Source of the DNA: Flaveria trinervia | Lineage: Eukaryota; Streptophyta; Magnoliopsida; Asterales; Asteraceae | Assembly (NCBI GenBank): GCA_025506515.1 | Contig: CM046453.1 | Location: 29,289,558 to 29,353,557 of the forward strand | Length of the DNA stretch: 64,000 nt | Direction of reading: 5' to 3' | Part shown: piece after piece, positions 35,850 through 45,920 of the stretch | Layout: every line of letters begins with the position of its first letter | How positions within the stretch are numbered: the first letter of the stretch is position 1 | Notes under the pieces: model-generated | What the model saw: the letters and a program-made list of their open reading frames with translations, nothing else | Database searches by the model: none | What the model was told of the DNA's origin: nothing | Position numbers and translations under genes: made by a program

Positions 35850-36110
35850 AGTGTGCGATAGGACCCATACGCATGCTTTATTCATGCGACTGGGGTTCAG
35901 TCGTGCGACTGGCTCATACTCCTTCATCCATTCTTACGATTGGTTCAGTCTTGTGGTCCAATCGCATTGTTGTCTCATACTCATGGTCCAATTGTATGAT
36001 TGTCTCATACTTATGGTTCAAACATGCGATTGGCTCATTCTTATGATTCAATAGTGTGATTGGCTCATACTTATGAATCAATCATGCGATTGGCTCATAC
36101 TTATGAGCTT
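35850..36110 (-). repeat. CpG-decayed palindromic words, spacer array 2
   Basis: Units of about 30 bp read TCATACTTATGGTTCAATCATGCGATTGGC with variation, for example at 35984-36110. The best early unit is TTCAGTCGTGCGACTGGC near 35896. Many units look like C-to-T decayed forms of TCGTGCGACTGA. Confidence 0.7.
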
Positions 36111-36845
36111 GACCTCATACACTTTCAAACACGTAAAATTTTAGCTTTTGATGTATAACATTATGACCTATGATCATCTCAGACATGACCCTGTTAATAT
36201 AACATCATTTGATCTCCTCAGACGTGATCCTTTTAGTTTAGAACCGATTGGTCACCTTAGACGTGACCCCTTTTAGTGAGTGATTCACAGATTTCATCTA
36301 GTTGTATAGTCCGACATCTACGCAAAAAATAGAAAATAGAAAACAACTTGAAATTAAAAAAAAGACATATTTTTGTGGTTTTGGGTTTGAGATGGATGGA
36401 AACCTTTTAGAATACATCTAACCGATTTTACTTCCTAAGCAGAACAACTTCAAGTTAATTTGATCATTTTTGGAAATATTCTTTATGGAATCATACAGGT
36501 ATATCATAATCATTTGGGACCTTTTTAATATGCACTTTGATGCTAGATTCTTGTTTAGTCTAAGAGTCAATAGCTCTTTCAAGAATCATACTAGAGCTAT
36601 AAGATGCACACAATGATTTTGACTATCAAGAGTTGCAGTCAAGATGATTGTCAGTATATTTGTCCACTTAAATCCATACACAGATTTTTAACGCACATTG
36701 GTGATGAGTTAGGTTTGATTATTTGAACAAGCATTTGTGGATCCCACACTTATATGGTAATCAATATTTCTCAGGAGATTTTTGAGCGGTCTACGAGTAT
36801 TTGACAAGAAGAAACTATTCTAAGAGCTTTCAAAGAGTTTCCAAG

Positions 36846-36954
36846 CCTCAGGTCAGTGCCATCGCACAGCGGAGAGGCACAAACAATAATGAATTCTAGA
36901 ATATTTAGGTTATGCTTATCCTCAGGTCAGTGCCACCGCATAGCAGAGAGGCAC
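36846..36954 (-). repeat. Two hairpin repeats GTGCC...GGCAC
   Basis: Segments 36846-36880 and 36920-36954 share CTCAGGTCAGTGCCAYCGCA and end GAGAGGCAC. GTGCC and GGCAC are inverted arms around a loop of about 15 bases. A third copy lies in element D at 63936-63971 in the opposite orientation, as expected for the opposite strand. Confidence 0.75.
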
Positions 36955-37536
36955 ACAACCTATCTTCTTGTTAGAGCATTTGTTTTTTCTTTTGCACATA
37001 ACGCACCAACAACATTAGTCATTAGCTTGATTGCACTTAGCAGTTTTTCCATGTGGTATGCTCATTTTTATGATCATTCGCACACATTTGTGGCGTTTAT
37101 TTTTCTCGTCACCTGTTATTGGAAATGCGTTGATTGTGTTAACCAGGATAAGATGTGAACCCACAGCAAGTTGAATAAATTAGTTTGAATTTAATTCACC
37201 AATGAAGTCTATTCATCTATTGTGTTAAATCTACCGACACATCATATAATGAACTAGCAACCTCTAGGTCTACTTTCTCTATGTTACCTCAATAGCAGAC
37301 TAGTTTTACTATCATTTTTCTTTTGTTGTGCTTAGACTTCACATACTTGTAATTTGAATTTAGCATGTTGAACATATTAGTTTTGAAATCCCAAAAAATT
37401 TATTCCCTGTGTACTATCATTTTTCATAGATTTTGAATCAACATCACATATTTGATTCATTTATTTCAACTAATCTGCCCTCCTCCCTTGATTTTTTAAG
37501 TAAATAAATAATGCATAAGTAAATACTAAACTAAAC

Positions 37537-37551
37537 TATTCTCCCCCCTAA
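37537..37551 (-). other. Internal PPT-like site of C
   Basis: The minus strand reads TTTTAGGGGGGAGAATAG shortly after the end of pol. The matching site in D is at 63351-63365. A second, internal purine tract far from the LTR is notable. Its role is unproven. Confidence 0.6.
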
Positions 37552-37650
37552 AATTCTAAAACCGAAAATATTTTTGTGTTTTTGGATTTTAATAGACAGG
37601 AAAATAAAATAAATGAAAATAAATAATAAACTAAGAAACTACTTGTCGGA

Positions 37651-38242
37651 TTAAGAACTTTCTTTGTCTTGAATCACATCACTTTTCTTTTTCACGCCAT
37701 TTATCTCTAAAAGATATAAAAATCGTGGTTTGTCAATGCTTTTGAGTAGAGGTCGGCGTATTGAAAATTCGTATTAATTTTAACATCGGTAAATTGCTTT
37801 TCAAAACAGTCACGTATAAAGTGATATTTAATACCAATGTGTTTTGTTTTCGGGTGTTGGACCAGATTTTTGGTGACAACAATTGCAGCAGAATTATCAA
37901 GAAAGATAGGGGTGTTAGAACATTTCAAACCGTAGTCACGCATTTGCTGTTGTATCCAAATGATTTGCGAACAGCAACTTGCACCAGCAACATATTCAAC
38001 TTCACATGTTAACAGAGCAACTGATGTCTGCTTCTTACACTGCCAGGTGAATAACCATCTTCTAAAGAACTGACATCCCGCTAATGTTGACTTTTAGTTC
38101 ATCTTGCAACCACCATAGTCCGAGTCACTATACACTGTAAGCTCAAAGTCATCATCATGAGGATACCACAACCCGAGTGTTGGAGTACCCTTCAGATAAC
38201 AAAAAATACTTTTAACTCCAATGAGATGATTTACTTTTGTTT
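37651..38242 (-). pseudogene. Element C pol end: copia RNase H
   Basis: RNase H cleaves the RNA of the RNA/DNA hybrid. On the minus strand the relic shows VNHLIGVKSIFCYLKGTP, VYSDSDYGGCKMN (first Asp kept), a damaged CEVEYVAG block, LDNSAAI (Asp kept) and KHIGIKYHFIRDCFEK. Homology ends at the stop read at 37653-37651. An in-frame stop follows GGCKMN, and the last part is shifted. Homology with pol is cut at 38242, where ORF3 sequence in the opposite orientation begins. Confidence 0.82.
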
Positions 38243-38548
38243 TTGCTACTTTTGATAAGCTGGAGGAGATGAAGAAAAAAAGGAGAAAGATGAAAGTAAA
38301 GCCCAAGCTTCGGATGCTAATGTTGATATTAAGAAGGCTGAATGGGCAACTTGTTTTGCTGAAATGAAAGCCCAACATGCACCCCAAAAGCAAAATGCCT
38401 ACACCAAACCTTACAGAGTCAAAAGACATCCGAAAGTGCCAGGCAAGATTATAGCGTGGGCATATATTGAAGACTTAAATGTTTATGCTGTAAAGAGAGA
38501 GAAAGGGGTTGAGTACTTCAGATATCCACATGATCTGAAGACTGTTCC
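38243..38548 (+). pseudogene. ORF3 fragment in plus orientation (mosaic piece 1)
   Basis: This piece matches the reverse complement of about 33566-33240 of element C, for example DKLEEM, KKAEWATCFAEMKAQ and DLNVYAVKREKG. It is therefore an ORF3 C-terminal segment turned relative to C. It joins the C pol fragment at about 38240 with a few shared bases (GCTACTTTTG) and ends at about 38548 with a second switch. A 74-codon frame here is not an independent gene. Confidence 0.75.
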
Positions 38549-38729
38549 TTCTTTTGACGTGGGGTTGGGCCATCCTTTTCTTCCTTGAGCCTTTGGCAAT
38601 AGGAGCTCCCTCTGAGCTGATAGGCCGGTCAGGTGCGTAAGTGGGATCATCGACATGAGGATCATCACCTGTAGTACCAGCTAGGCGTCAACCAACCGCC
38701 TCTTTCCCTTTTTCGGTGGCCATAACCCG
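38549..38729 (-). pseudogene. ORF3 fragment in minus orientation (mosaic piece 2)
   Basis: This matches 34912-35092 of element C in the same orientation, with the shared word GAGCCTTTGGCAATAGGAGC, so it is an ORF3 piece in the minus sense. It ends at ATAACCCG, where the D LTR begins. D therefore inserted into an ORF3 sequence of its own family. Confidence 0.78.
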
Positions 38730-39437
38730 TGTTGATACATATATGTACCTAGATCCTGATCTGAATGTAATATGTCTTCACTTATGTAACTATTGGGTAC
38801 TTAATGAAATACAAATATTTGGTTGTGTTTATAATGTTTAAATATTTCATTAATGAATTGATTGAAGCATATTGACATAATTATATAGGTTTGTGATTGT
38901 TTGAAGTGTTATGCATAATGTTATAATGTTAAATACACTCAAACTTGGTGAAGTGAAGTTCTCGTGCATCCGACTGGACCATGAGCCCCAACAGTGGTCA
39001 TGCGTCTAAATAGTCCATACGCCTGAACAACTTCATGCGTCTAACTCAGTCGCACAACTGAAAGCTCTGTCGTGCGAATGGATCAAACGCATGGATCAAT
39101 CGCACGACTGAACCATGCTAATGGTTTAGTCGTCCGAATAAGCAACCATAACCTATAAATACCACTTAATTCGTGGAAAAACGTAACAATTAAGGAGCAT
39201 TCATTCCTATTCAATTCCAAACATACCCTAGCCATCCAGAAGCCTCCAAGTTCGTACTCCAAGTTCACAGAACGTTGCTGATTTATTCCCAATTGATTCT
39301 TCACGTTAGATACAATATCTTATTGTTTCTACGTGCGTTCTAACTGATTGGATCGCCAATCAAATAGGATTCCGCACTATTTGGTATAGTCTACACGTTA
39401 ATTAGTTTGTATTTCGTTTGAATACAAGATCCTAACA
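38730..39437 (+). repeat. Element D 5' LTR
   Basis: The 708-bp LTR begins TGTTGATACATATATG and ends GATCCTAACA. It is the same family as 31976-32689. A TATAAATA box lies at 39154-39161. The part 38960-39135 holds CpG words, including CATGCGTCTAAATAGT at 38999-39014 and AGTCGCACAACTGAA near 39048. Confidence 0.9.
39154..39161 (+). promoter_or_regulatory. TATA box of the D LTR
   Basis: TATAAATA lies in AACCTATAAATACCACTT, about 280 bp before the LTR end. This is a plausible position for a copia LTR promoter. Confidence 0.65.
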
Positions 39438-39439
39438 AG

Positions 39440-39451
39440 TGGTATCAGAGC
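39440..39451 (+). other. Primer binding site of D
   Basis: TGGTATCAGAGC lies 2 bp after the LTR end and matches initiator methionine tRNA. Confidence 0.92.
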
Positions 39452-39934
39452 TTTGGCTCTTGATTACGTGTGATTCAATCAATTTTGATACAAAGGTTGT
39501 GTTTTTTCACTAAAAACGCAATCTTTTTGTGTCAAAAGTTGTCTTGGACGTCCCCTGCTCATCAAGTTTTGGTTTCTACGGCATAAGGCGATTAGGGTTG
39601 GTGAAAATTCAGGTTTTTTTACGGCTAAAACACGTTAAACCTAGAAATTTTCGAAAAACAGCAGCTTCAGTCGCCCGATTGACCCAATTGCACGACTGGA
39701 CTTCATTCGCATCCCCAAACGTACGATTGAACTCAGTCACATCTTCATTCCTACGACTAAGCCTACCGGTCGCATTGTTCATACGCATCAGTTTCATTCA
39801 CACGACTAGACCAGTCGCTTAGTTCAGCCGCACGATTGAACCAGTTGGATAGTTTCATTCGCACGGGTAGCCCATTCGCATTGCTCCATTCACAGCAGTT
39901 AACCGATTATTTAAGAGACTTAAAGTTAATCGAG
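39452..39934 (+). other. Leader of D with palindromic CpG words
   Basis: No gene is supported here. From about 39660 to 39895 the leader is filled with diverged words such as CAGTCGCCCGATTGACCC, GCACGACTGGACTTCATTCG and CCGCACGATTGAACCAGT. They are related to the TCAGTCGTGCGACTGA palindromes in the C and D LTRs and the C spacer. Confidence 0.65.
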
Positions 39935-42760
39935 ATGGAGGATCAGTTGTTAGCGTTTATAGCCGGGAAGGACTCACCGATTCAGAACTTACTGCTACTG
40001 GAGAGTGAGGTGGGGAATCATAATAACCCCCGAAGCTTATAACATTAGATGAGTTTCCCCACTCGAAACAACGTTTTGAGATCTACCTCAATGGAGTGGA
40101 TCCAAATATGTGGGAAGCTATTGAGACGGGATACAGTATGCTAGTGGGAGCAGATGGGGTGAAACTTACTCTAGGAGGAATGACTGATGCACAGAAAGTT
40201 AAATCTAATGCTGAAAAGAGAGTATATGCATTGCTAACACAGTCTATCCCTAAGGACATTTTTCACCAATTCTCAGAGAATAAACAAGCCAAGAAGTTAT
40301 GGGATGAGCTGGAGAAAAGATATGACGGGAATGCTTCATTGAAGGAAATTAAAGCTAAGGAACTGAAGAAAGAATTTGACAAATTTTCATCGATGGAAAA
40401 GAGAGTTTAGACGATGTCAGTGATAGATTCTACCATTTAATGAGCGAGCTGCACACACATGGTGTCACAACTACCATGGAAGATAAAGTGTCAAATTTTG
40501 CTGACGGGTTGCCAGAAAGTTGGGCTTCTTTTATGTCAAATCTGAGACAGAATGGATTGCTATCAAAGTTGGACATCAATGATTTCATACTAAAGCTGCG
40601 AGAAGAAGCACTAAGGATGAAGTATCGAGCTCAGAAGTCTTCGTACACTCAGAATCCAGCTTTGTACAATGCCACTCCTAAAGTTAAGACGTCTGGTGCA
40701 CCTCTTCAGACTGCTTTTGTGTCAAGCTCATCTGGTCCTTCCCAAGTCTCTCCTTCAGGATCAGAAACGTCAGGGTCTTCTAGTACCCAATATATCGAAT
40801 CCGAAGCAAATGCTACCAGACTAAAGACTGAGAATCTTGGAAACGTGATAGTAGAAGTAGCTCGAGAGCACATGGATCTCTTGGCAGTAGTGGTCCATTC
40901 CTATGATGGACTCATTGCTGGAAAAATTGGAAACTGCCATCTGGCAGATGAGGACTACGAGTAGGTTGATGAGACTGAACTGGAAAGGATGGATATTATG
41001 TGGGCCTTAGCAAGTGCTGTCCGGAGAGCAAATAAGTTCGTGAAGAAGACCGGACAAAACTTGGTTGCTACTAAGGACAGTACTTTTGGTTTTGACAAGA
41101 GCAAGGTGACCTGCTTCAACTGTGGAGAAAAGGGGCACTTCAAAAGAGAATGTGTGAAGCCAAAGAAGACTGGAAACGGGAATCCATTCTCGTCCTTCAC
41201 TTGTCAAGACAAGCAAGCTAGCAGTTCTACATCATCAGGCAAGGATCCAAAAGCTTTGACCGCCCATGATGATGAAGGACAGGACTGGAGCTTTAGGTTT
41301 GTATCTCCGGGAGAATCCAATATTGCGAACGTGGATGACTTAGATGATGATTCCGCAAGTGAAAGAGATATAGCAGTTGAGATAGCGATGTCACATAGTG
41401 AAGAAATTGCAATAGAGGTCAGCTACAAGCCTAAAGAAAGGACGTCTACAACAAAGAAAGAATCACCAGAACTAGAGACATCTGATGTTGCACTGATGAC
41501 TACTTCATCAGAACCTCCTCAGGTAAGTTCTACTGACCAACTTTTCAAAAATCATGCTTGTTCTGACTGTGATAAATTTAGAGAAAGCATAGATCAAAAA
41601 TTTGCTTGGTTGTTAGATCATAATGATAGCCTAGTAAAGGATTTGAAACTGTGCAATGAGGCAAATAGAGTTTTAAAACAAAATGAGCATAGTTACAAAG
41701 AAAAGGTAGACCTGTTGAATAAACAGCTTAGGGAAACTGAAGTAGTAGCATTTAACCAAGCTAATGACATTAGGTACTATCTTAACTCCCTAGAAGACAC
41801 TAATAAACAAAAAGCAGTCTTAGAAGTAGAAGTTAACTCTTTAAAGCAAAAACTGCACAGTTGGACAAGTTCATCTCATATTGTCCAACACTTAGTGAGA
41901 GAGCGTAACAATGGGGAGGGCTTGGGCTATAAGTGGTTCCACCACCCCATGAGACCTTGATGAACACTAAGTGTAAACCCATAAGTAACAATCCCATCAA
42001 GGATCATGTGGTGTCTACTCCTCTTGTAAGTGATCCAAATCCTCAGGTTCTTCAATTGAATTTGGAACAAAACAAAAGGAGGCCATTTTAAAGGCAAAGG
42101 GTAAAATGCCTTGTGTTAATCTGGAAAAAGAATTGGAAAGGCTAATATAAAGTCAGGGTTAAACAAAGTCAACTCTGAACCTAAAAAGACTGTTAATGTT
42201 AACCTTACACAAGTCCACATCAAAGTCTAGTTAACCAAATTGAAAAGTTGTTAAGAATGTCAAAAAAGTTAAGTTTGCTAAACAAAATCATACATCAAAA
42301 GAAGTAGATTCAAAACCCAAACAAAATGATGTCACTAGGATGTCACACACGTCTCCACAACGAAAGTTTAATCATAAAGTTGATAGCAGTCATGCTACAA
42401 CTGTGGAGAGTGTGGACACATTGCTTTCTTTTGTCCTTACTTTCAGAAACTAGGAAGAAATTTGAACTTCAGAACTCAAAACCTAGGTCTTCTAAGAGGA
42501 GTTCTTTAACTCCACCTAGAAGAACTAGTGAACTCAAAGTTCAACCGTTTAGCCAGTCGCCTGTTTATCACAAATAGGCCTTACACAAATCTGGCTTATA
42601 GAAAGAAAAGTCATCCTCTGTGTCTGATAATGATGACAAGAAGGCACCTGAGCTACCCTCACCCTCTAAGGGTCAGTGGGTTGAATTCATGATGTTGATG
42701 CCTTTAGGAAACCCAAGCCAGTAAAGGCTTGGGTCCCTAACCTTAACTAATGCTTTAAAT
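39935..42760 (+). pseudogene. Element D gag and gag-pol linker, broken
   Basis: The chosen start is MEDQLLAFIAGKD at 39935. A one-base loss near 40030 shifts the frame. The gag core (UBN2-like) continues at 40096-40410 with SIPKDIFHQFSENKQAKKLW. Another shift near 40405 follows, then 40440-40964 (SNFADGLPESWASFMSNL). A single TAG at 40962-40964 separates this from the next open part, 40989-41960, in the same frame. That part holds a zinc knuckle, CFNCGEKGHFKREC, at 41112-41153, and a coiled-coil-like stretch with KVDLLNKQLRETE. A second knuckle, CYNCGECGHIAFFC, lies at about 42393-42434 in another frame. The product would be Gag plus a long linker. Confidence 0.82.
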
Positions 42761-42769
42761 TGTATGTGC

Positions 42770-44540
42770 AGGGTGTTCGCTACGGTGCTGAAAACAACAC
42801 GTGGATTGTAGATAGCGAGCATCCGGGCACATGACAGGAAACAAGGGCCCTTTTGTCAAACGTCAAACAAATAAAAGGCGGGCATGTTTCGTTTGCTGGT
42901 AACAAAGGAGGTTATATCACAGCTCAGGGAGAGGTTGGAAATCAGAAAGTTAAATTGACAAAGTGAACTATGTTCAACAACTTCAAAAAAACTTACTCTT
43001 TGTTTCCCAAATATGTGACAAAGGGTTCAAAGTCATATTTGACAACAAGAAGTGTTGCGTCCTAAAGAAAGACTATATGATTCCGGAGAACCAAGTTCTG
43101 ATGACAACTTCAAGATATAAAGACCTTTATGTTTTGGATCTCTCAACGGCTTCTACAACGGATCATGAAGTTCAGTGCTTCCTATCAAAAGCTACTGAGA
43201 AGGAATCCATTTCCTGGCACGGAGAATGGGATACATAAATCAACAGAAGATGAATCACTTGATTCAGAAGGATCTAGTGAGAGGTGTTAATGTAAAAATT
43301 TCCAACTTCCTGATTTCTGTGTAGCATGCAAGAAAGGCAAACAGACGAAGAAAACTCATAAGTAAAAGAAAGTTCATTCTATCGAGCTTCCTCTTGAACT
43401 TCTTCACATGGATCTGTTTGTTCCAGTTAGTACAAAGAGCATTGCAGGTGACCTGTACTGTTATGTGGTTACTGATGACTACTCAAGATTCTCTTGGGTA
43501 ATGTTTTTGAAGTCCAAGTCAGAAACATTTGAGTCATTCAAAGAATTAGTAACCACATTGGAATCTCTCTACAAGCTGAAGGTGAGACAGTATGCTCAGA
43601 CAACGGGACTAAATTTAAGAATCAGTGGATGGAGGCTTACTGCAAGGAAAAGGGAATTGTGCACCAGTTCACCTCTCCTACACGCCTCAGATGAATGGTG
43701 TTGCTGAGAGAAAGAATAGAAGCTTGATAGAGACAGCACGGACAATGCTAGCAGACTCGAAACTGCCTATCCAATTCTGGAATGAGGCAGTAGCTAATGC
43801 ATGTTATACATTAATCGAGTCCTGGTAGTCAAGCGCCATGGCAAGACATGTTACGAATTACTACAACGACATAAACCTAATCTGGAGTATCTCGAACCAT
43901 TTGGCGCGCCGTGCACACTTCTGAAGAAAACTCAAGAAGGAAAATGTAGCGAGAAGACTGATGAAGGGATCTTCTTAGGATGCAACATACCGAACAAGAA
44001 AACTCAAGAAGGAAAATTTAGTAGAAGTGTGGTGTAATGTTGATGTTCAGAGATATACCACAACCCCTACTGGAAAAGGACCCGCTTACTTTTTCGACTA
44101 TGATGGATTCTTCAAGTCCTTCAACATCCCTATCTCCCCTTCTGATGACGAGTTAGCTACACGAATGATGTATGATATCTTGAATACACCATATCGTGAT
44201 ACAACATCATCGAGCTCACAGGGAGAATCATCTCATCACTCAGGGGGAGCACTAGAAGACAGTGACTCCTCCTCAGAAGATGAATCTACAGAGGATGACC
44301 AGAACAATCAGGAGACGCAAGTACCAATTCCTGCAAGTCCACAAACATCTAACAGTGATGCTTCTTCGACTTCGGATCCTCAAACTCCTTCTACCTTAGA
44401 TGTAGAACCAAATGTTCATAATCTTGGCTCTGAGGTAGTTGTTCCTACCACTCCAGGATCACGTCTAAATGTCTATCATCCCCTAGAAAATGTCATTGGG
44501 GATGTCGGATCAGGAGTGCAGACCAGAAATCAACTGTACT
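42770..44540 (+). pseudogene. Element D pol, part 1: protease and integrase
   Basis: The protease motif is broken: WIVDS is followed by a one-base loss at about 42817, so the Gly of DSG is out of frame, with GHMTGNKGPF just after in the next frame. The pre-integrase piece (42963-43238) carries LLFVSQICDKGF. The integrase zinc-binding region is near 43213-43345 and is shifted. The core has MDLFVPVSTK with the first Asp, DDYSRFSWVMFLKS, the second Asp in SDNGTKF in a shifted frame near 43603, and the Glu in GVAERKNRSLIE (43625-43828 frame). An acidic, serine-rich linker (44190-44500) leads to RT. Copia order, with integrase before RT, is clear. Confidence 0.83.
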
Positions 44541-45920
44541 CAGCTGATTATGCCTCGATAATGGAAAAAGGATACATTCACAATGGTGTTTATCGGTGTT
44601 TTGTCTCGCAGTTTGAGCCAAAATACGTCAGTGAAGCACTGAATGATGAGGCATGGGTGAGTGCTATGCAAGAGGAACTTCTTCCATTCAAGAAGTTAGG
44701 TGTATGGACACTGGTAGATAGACCTAAAGGTGCTAAGGTCATCGGCACCAAATGGGTCTTGAAATGCAAGAAGGATGATCAAGGTGTCATTATCAGGAAC
44801 AAAGCTCGACTGGTAGTTCAAGGATTTCGACAAGTCGAGGGGATTGATTATAATGAATGTTTGCACCCGTGGCCAGGATGGAAGCCATCCGTATCTTCCT
44901 TGCTTATGCATCGTATATGAAGATCAAACTCTATCAATTTGATGTGAAGAGTGCATTCCTTCATGGTGAAATTCGAGAGACAGTTTATGTCAGTCAACCC
45001 GAGGGATTTGAAGATTCTTATCATCGGGACAGAGTTTACAAACTTGACAAGGCCTTATATGGGCTTCATCAAGCTCCAAGAGCCTGGTATGAGAAACTCT
45101 CGACTCATCTTGTGAAACACGGTTTTCGCAGGGGAGTCATTGACTGCACACTGTTTATCAAAGAAAAGGATGGAGATTTACTGCTAGTACAGATATATGT
45201 CGATGACATAATCTTCGGTTCAAAGAACGAAGAGTTATGCAAAGAATTTGAAGTAGTAATGAAGGTAAAGTTCGAGATGAGTGCCATGGGGGAAATGAAA
45301 TTCTTTCTCGGGTTACAGGTGGATCAGACACCCAAGGGATTTTCTACATCAGACCAAGTATGTGGAGACATTCTCAGTCGGTTTGACATGGAGAATGCCT
45401 CTGCAGCTGGGACTCCACTTGCTACAAACCATGATATAGCACCTGATGAAAATGGAGATCTGGTAGATGCAACAATGTACCGAGGAATGATTGGATCTCT
45501 CACCTGATCATGTATGCTACATGTCTATGTTCTAGATATCAGGCTAAACCAAAGGTTAACCATCTTATTGGGGTCAAGAGGATATTTCGTTATCTGAAGG
45601 GCACACCCACACTTGGGTTGTGGTATCCTCATGATGATGACTTTGAGCTCACGACGTACGGTGACTTGGATTACGGGGGCTGCAAGATGAATTACAAGTC
45701 TACATCAGTAGGGTGTCAATTCTTTGGGAGGAGATTAGTGACCTGGCAATGTCAGAAGCAGACCTCGGTTGCGCTGTCAACCTGTGAAGTCGAATACGTT
45801 GCCGCTGCAAGTTGCTATTCTCAAATCATTTGGATTCAACAGCAAATGCGGGACTACGGTTTAAATTTCTCTTCTACTCCTATTTATGTTAATAACTCGG
45901 CTGCAATTGCAGTCACTAAA
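44541..45920 (+). pseudogene. Element D pol, part 2: RT and most of RNase H
   Basis: RT starts around YVSEALNDEAWVSAMQEEL and continues with VIGTKWVLKCK and KARLVVQGF. One shift near 44862 leads into the frame 44857-45507, which has the RT core intact with [12 protein letters not shown] and the catalytic YVDD at 45196-45207. A small deletion near 45507 removes part of the TASRPD block. RNase H has YGDLDYGGC and STCEVEYVAAAS, but the DNSAAI motif reads NNSAAI, so a catalytic Asp appears lost. The coding sequence is split at 45920 by element E. The RT core alone looks better preserved than the rest. Confidence 0.87.
45916..45920. repeat. Target site duplication of E, left copy (CTAAA)
   Basis: CTAAA directly precedes the TGTTGGACC start of the first E LTR. 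It is repeated after the third LTR at 62995-62999, where D RNase H resumes. Confidence 0.93.

Larger units (their letters stand above)
35331..37650 (-). other. Long spacer of element C between pol and ORF3
   Basis: No supported gene lies in these 2.3 kb. On the minus strand, the part from 37640 down to about 36850 is collinear with 63222-64000 of element D. Notable contents are two arrays of palindromic CpG words, a pair of hairpin repeats and an internal PPT-like site, each listed separately. A 100-codon plus-strand frame at 36856-37158 is not convincing as a gene. Confidence 0.6.
31976..38242 (-). mobile_element. Element C: 5'-truncated copia (Sirevirus-like) element
   Basis: Reading down the minus strand, it holds the end of pol (RNase H, 38242-37651), a spacer of 2.3 kb, a post-pol coding region ORF3 (35330 to about 32715), a PPT and a 3' LTR ending at 31976. 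The LTR, RNase H and spacer match element D. A coding region after pol and repeated palindromes in the spacer are Sirevirus-like, which is inference. The 5' LTR, gag and most of pol are missing. It adjoins element B at 31975 with no sequence between, so it inserted into B pol. Confidence 0.82.

Noticed and set aside
36856..37158. 100-codon plus-strand frame that could be a small membrane protein
   Set aside because: It lies in the C spacer over the hairpin repeats. The matching stretch in D (63742-63978, minus) is shorter and diverged in frame, so coding is unlikely.
38364..38588. 74-codon plus-strand frame as a host gene
   Set aside because: It is a turned ORF3 fragment of the C/D family, joined to a second fragment at 38548.
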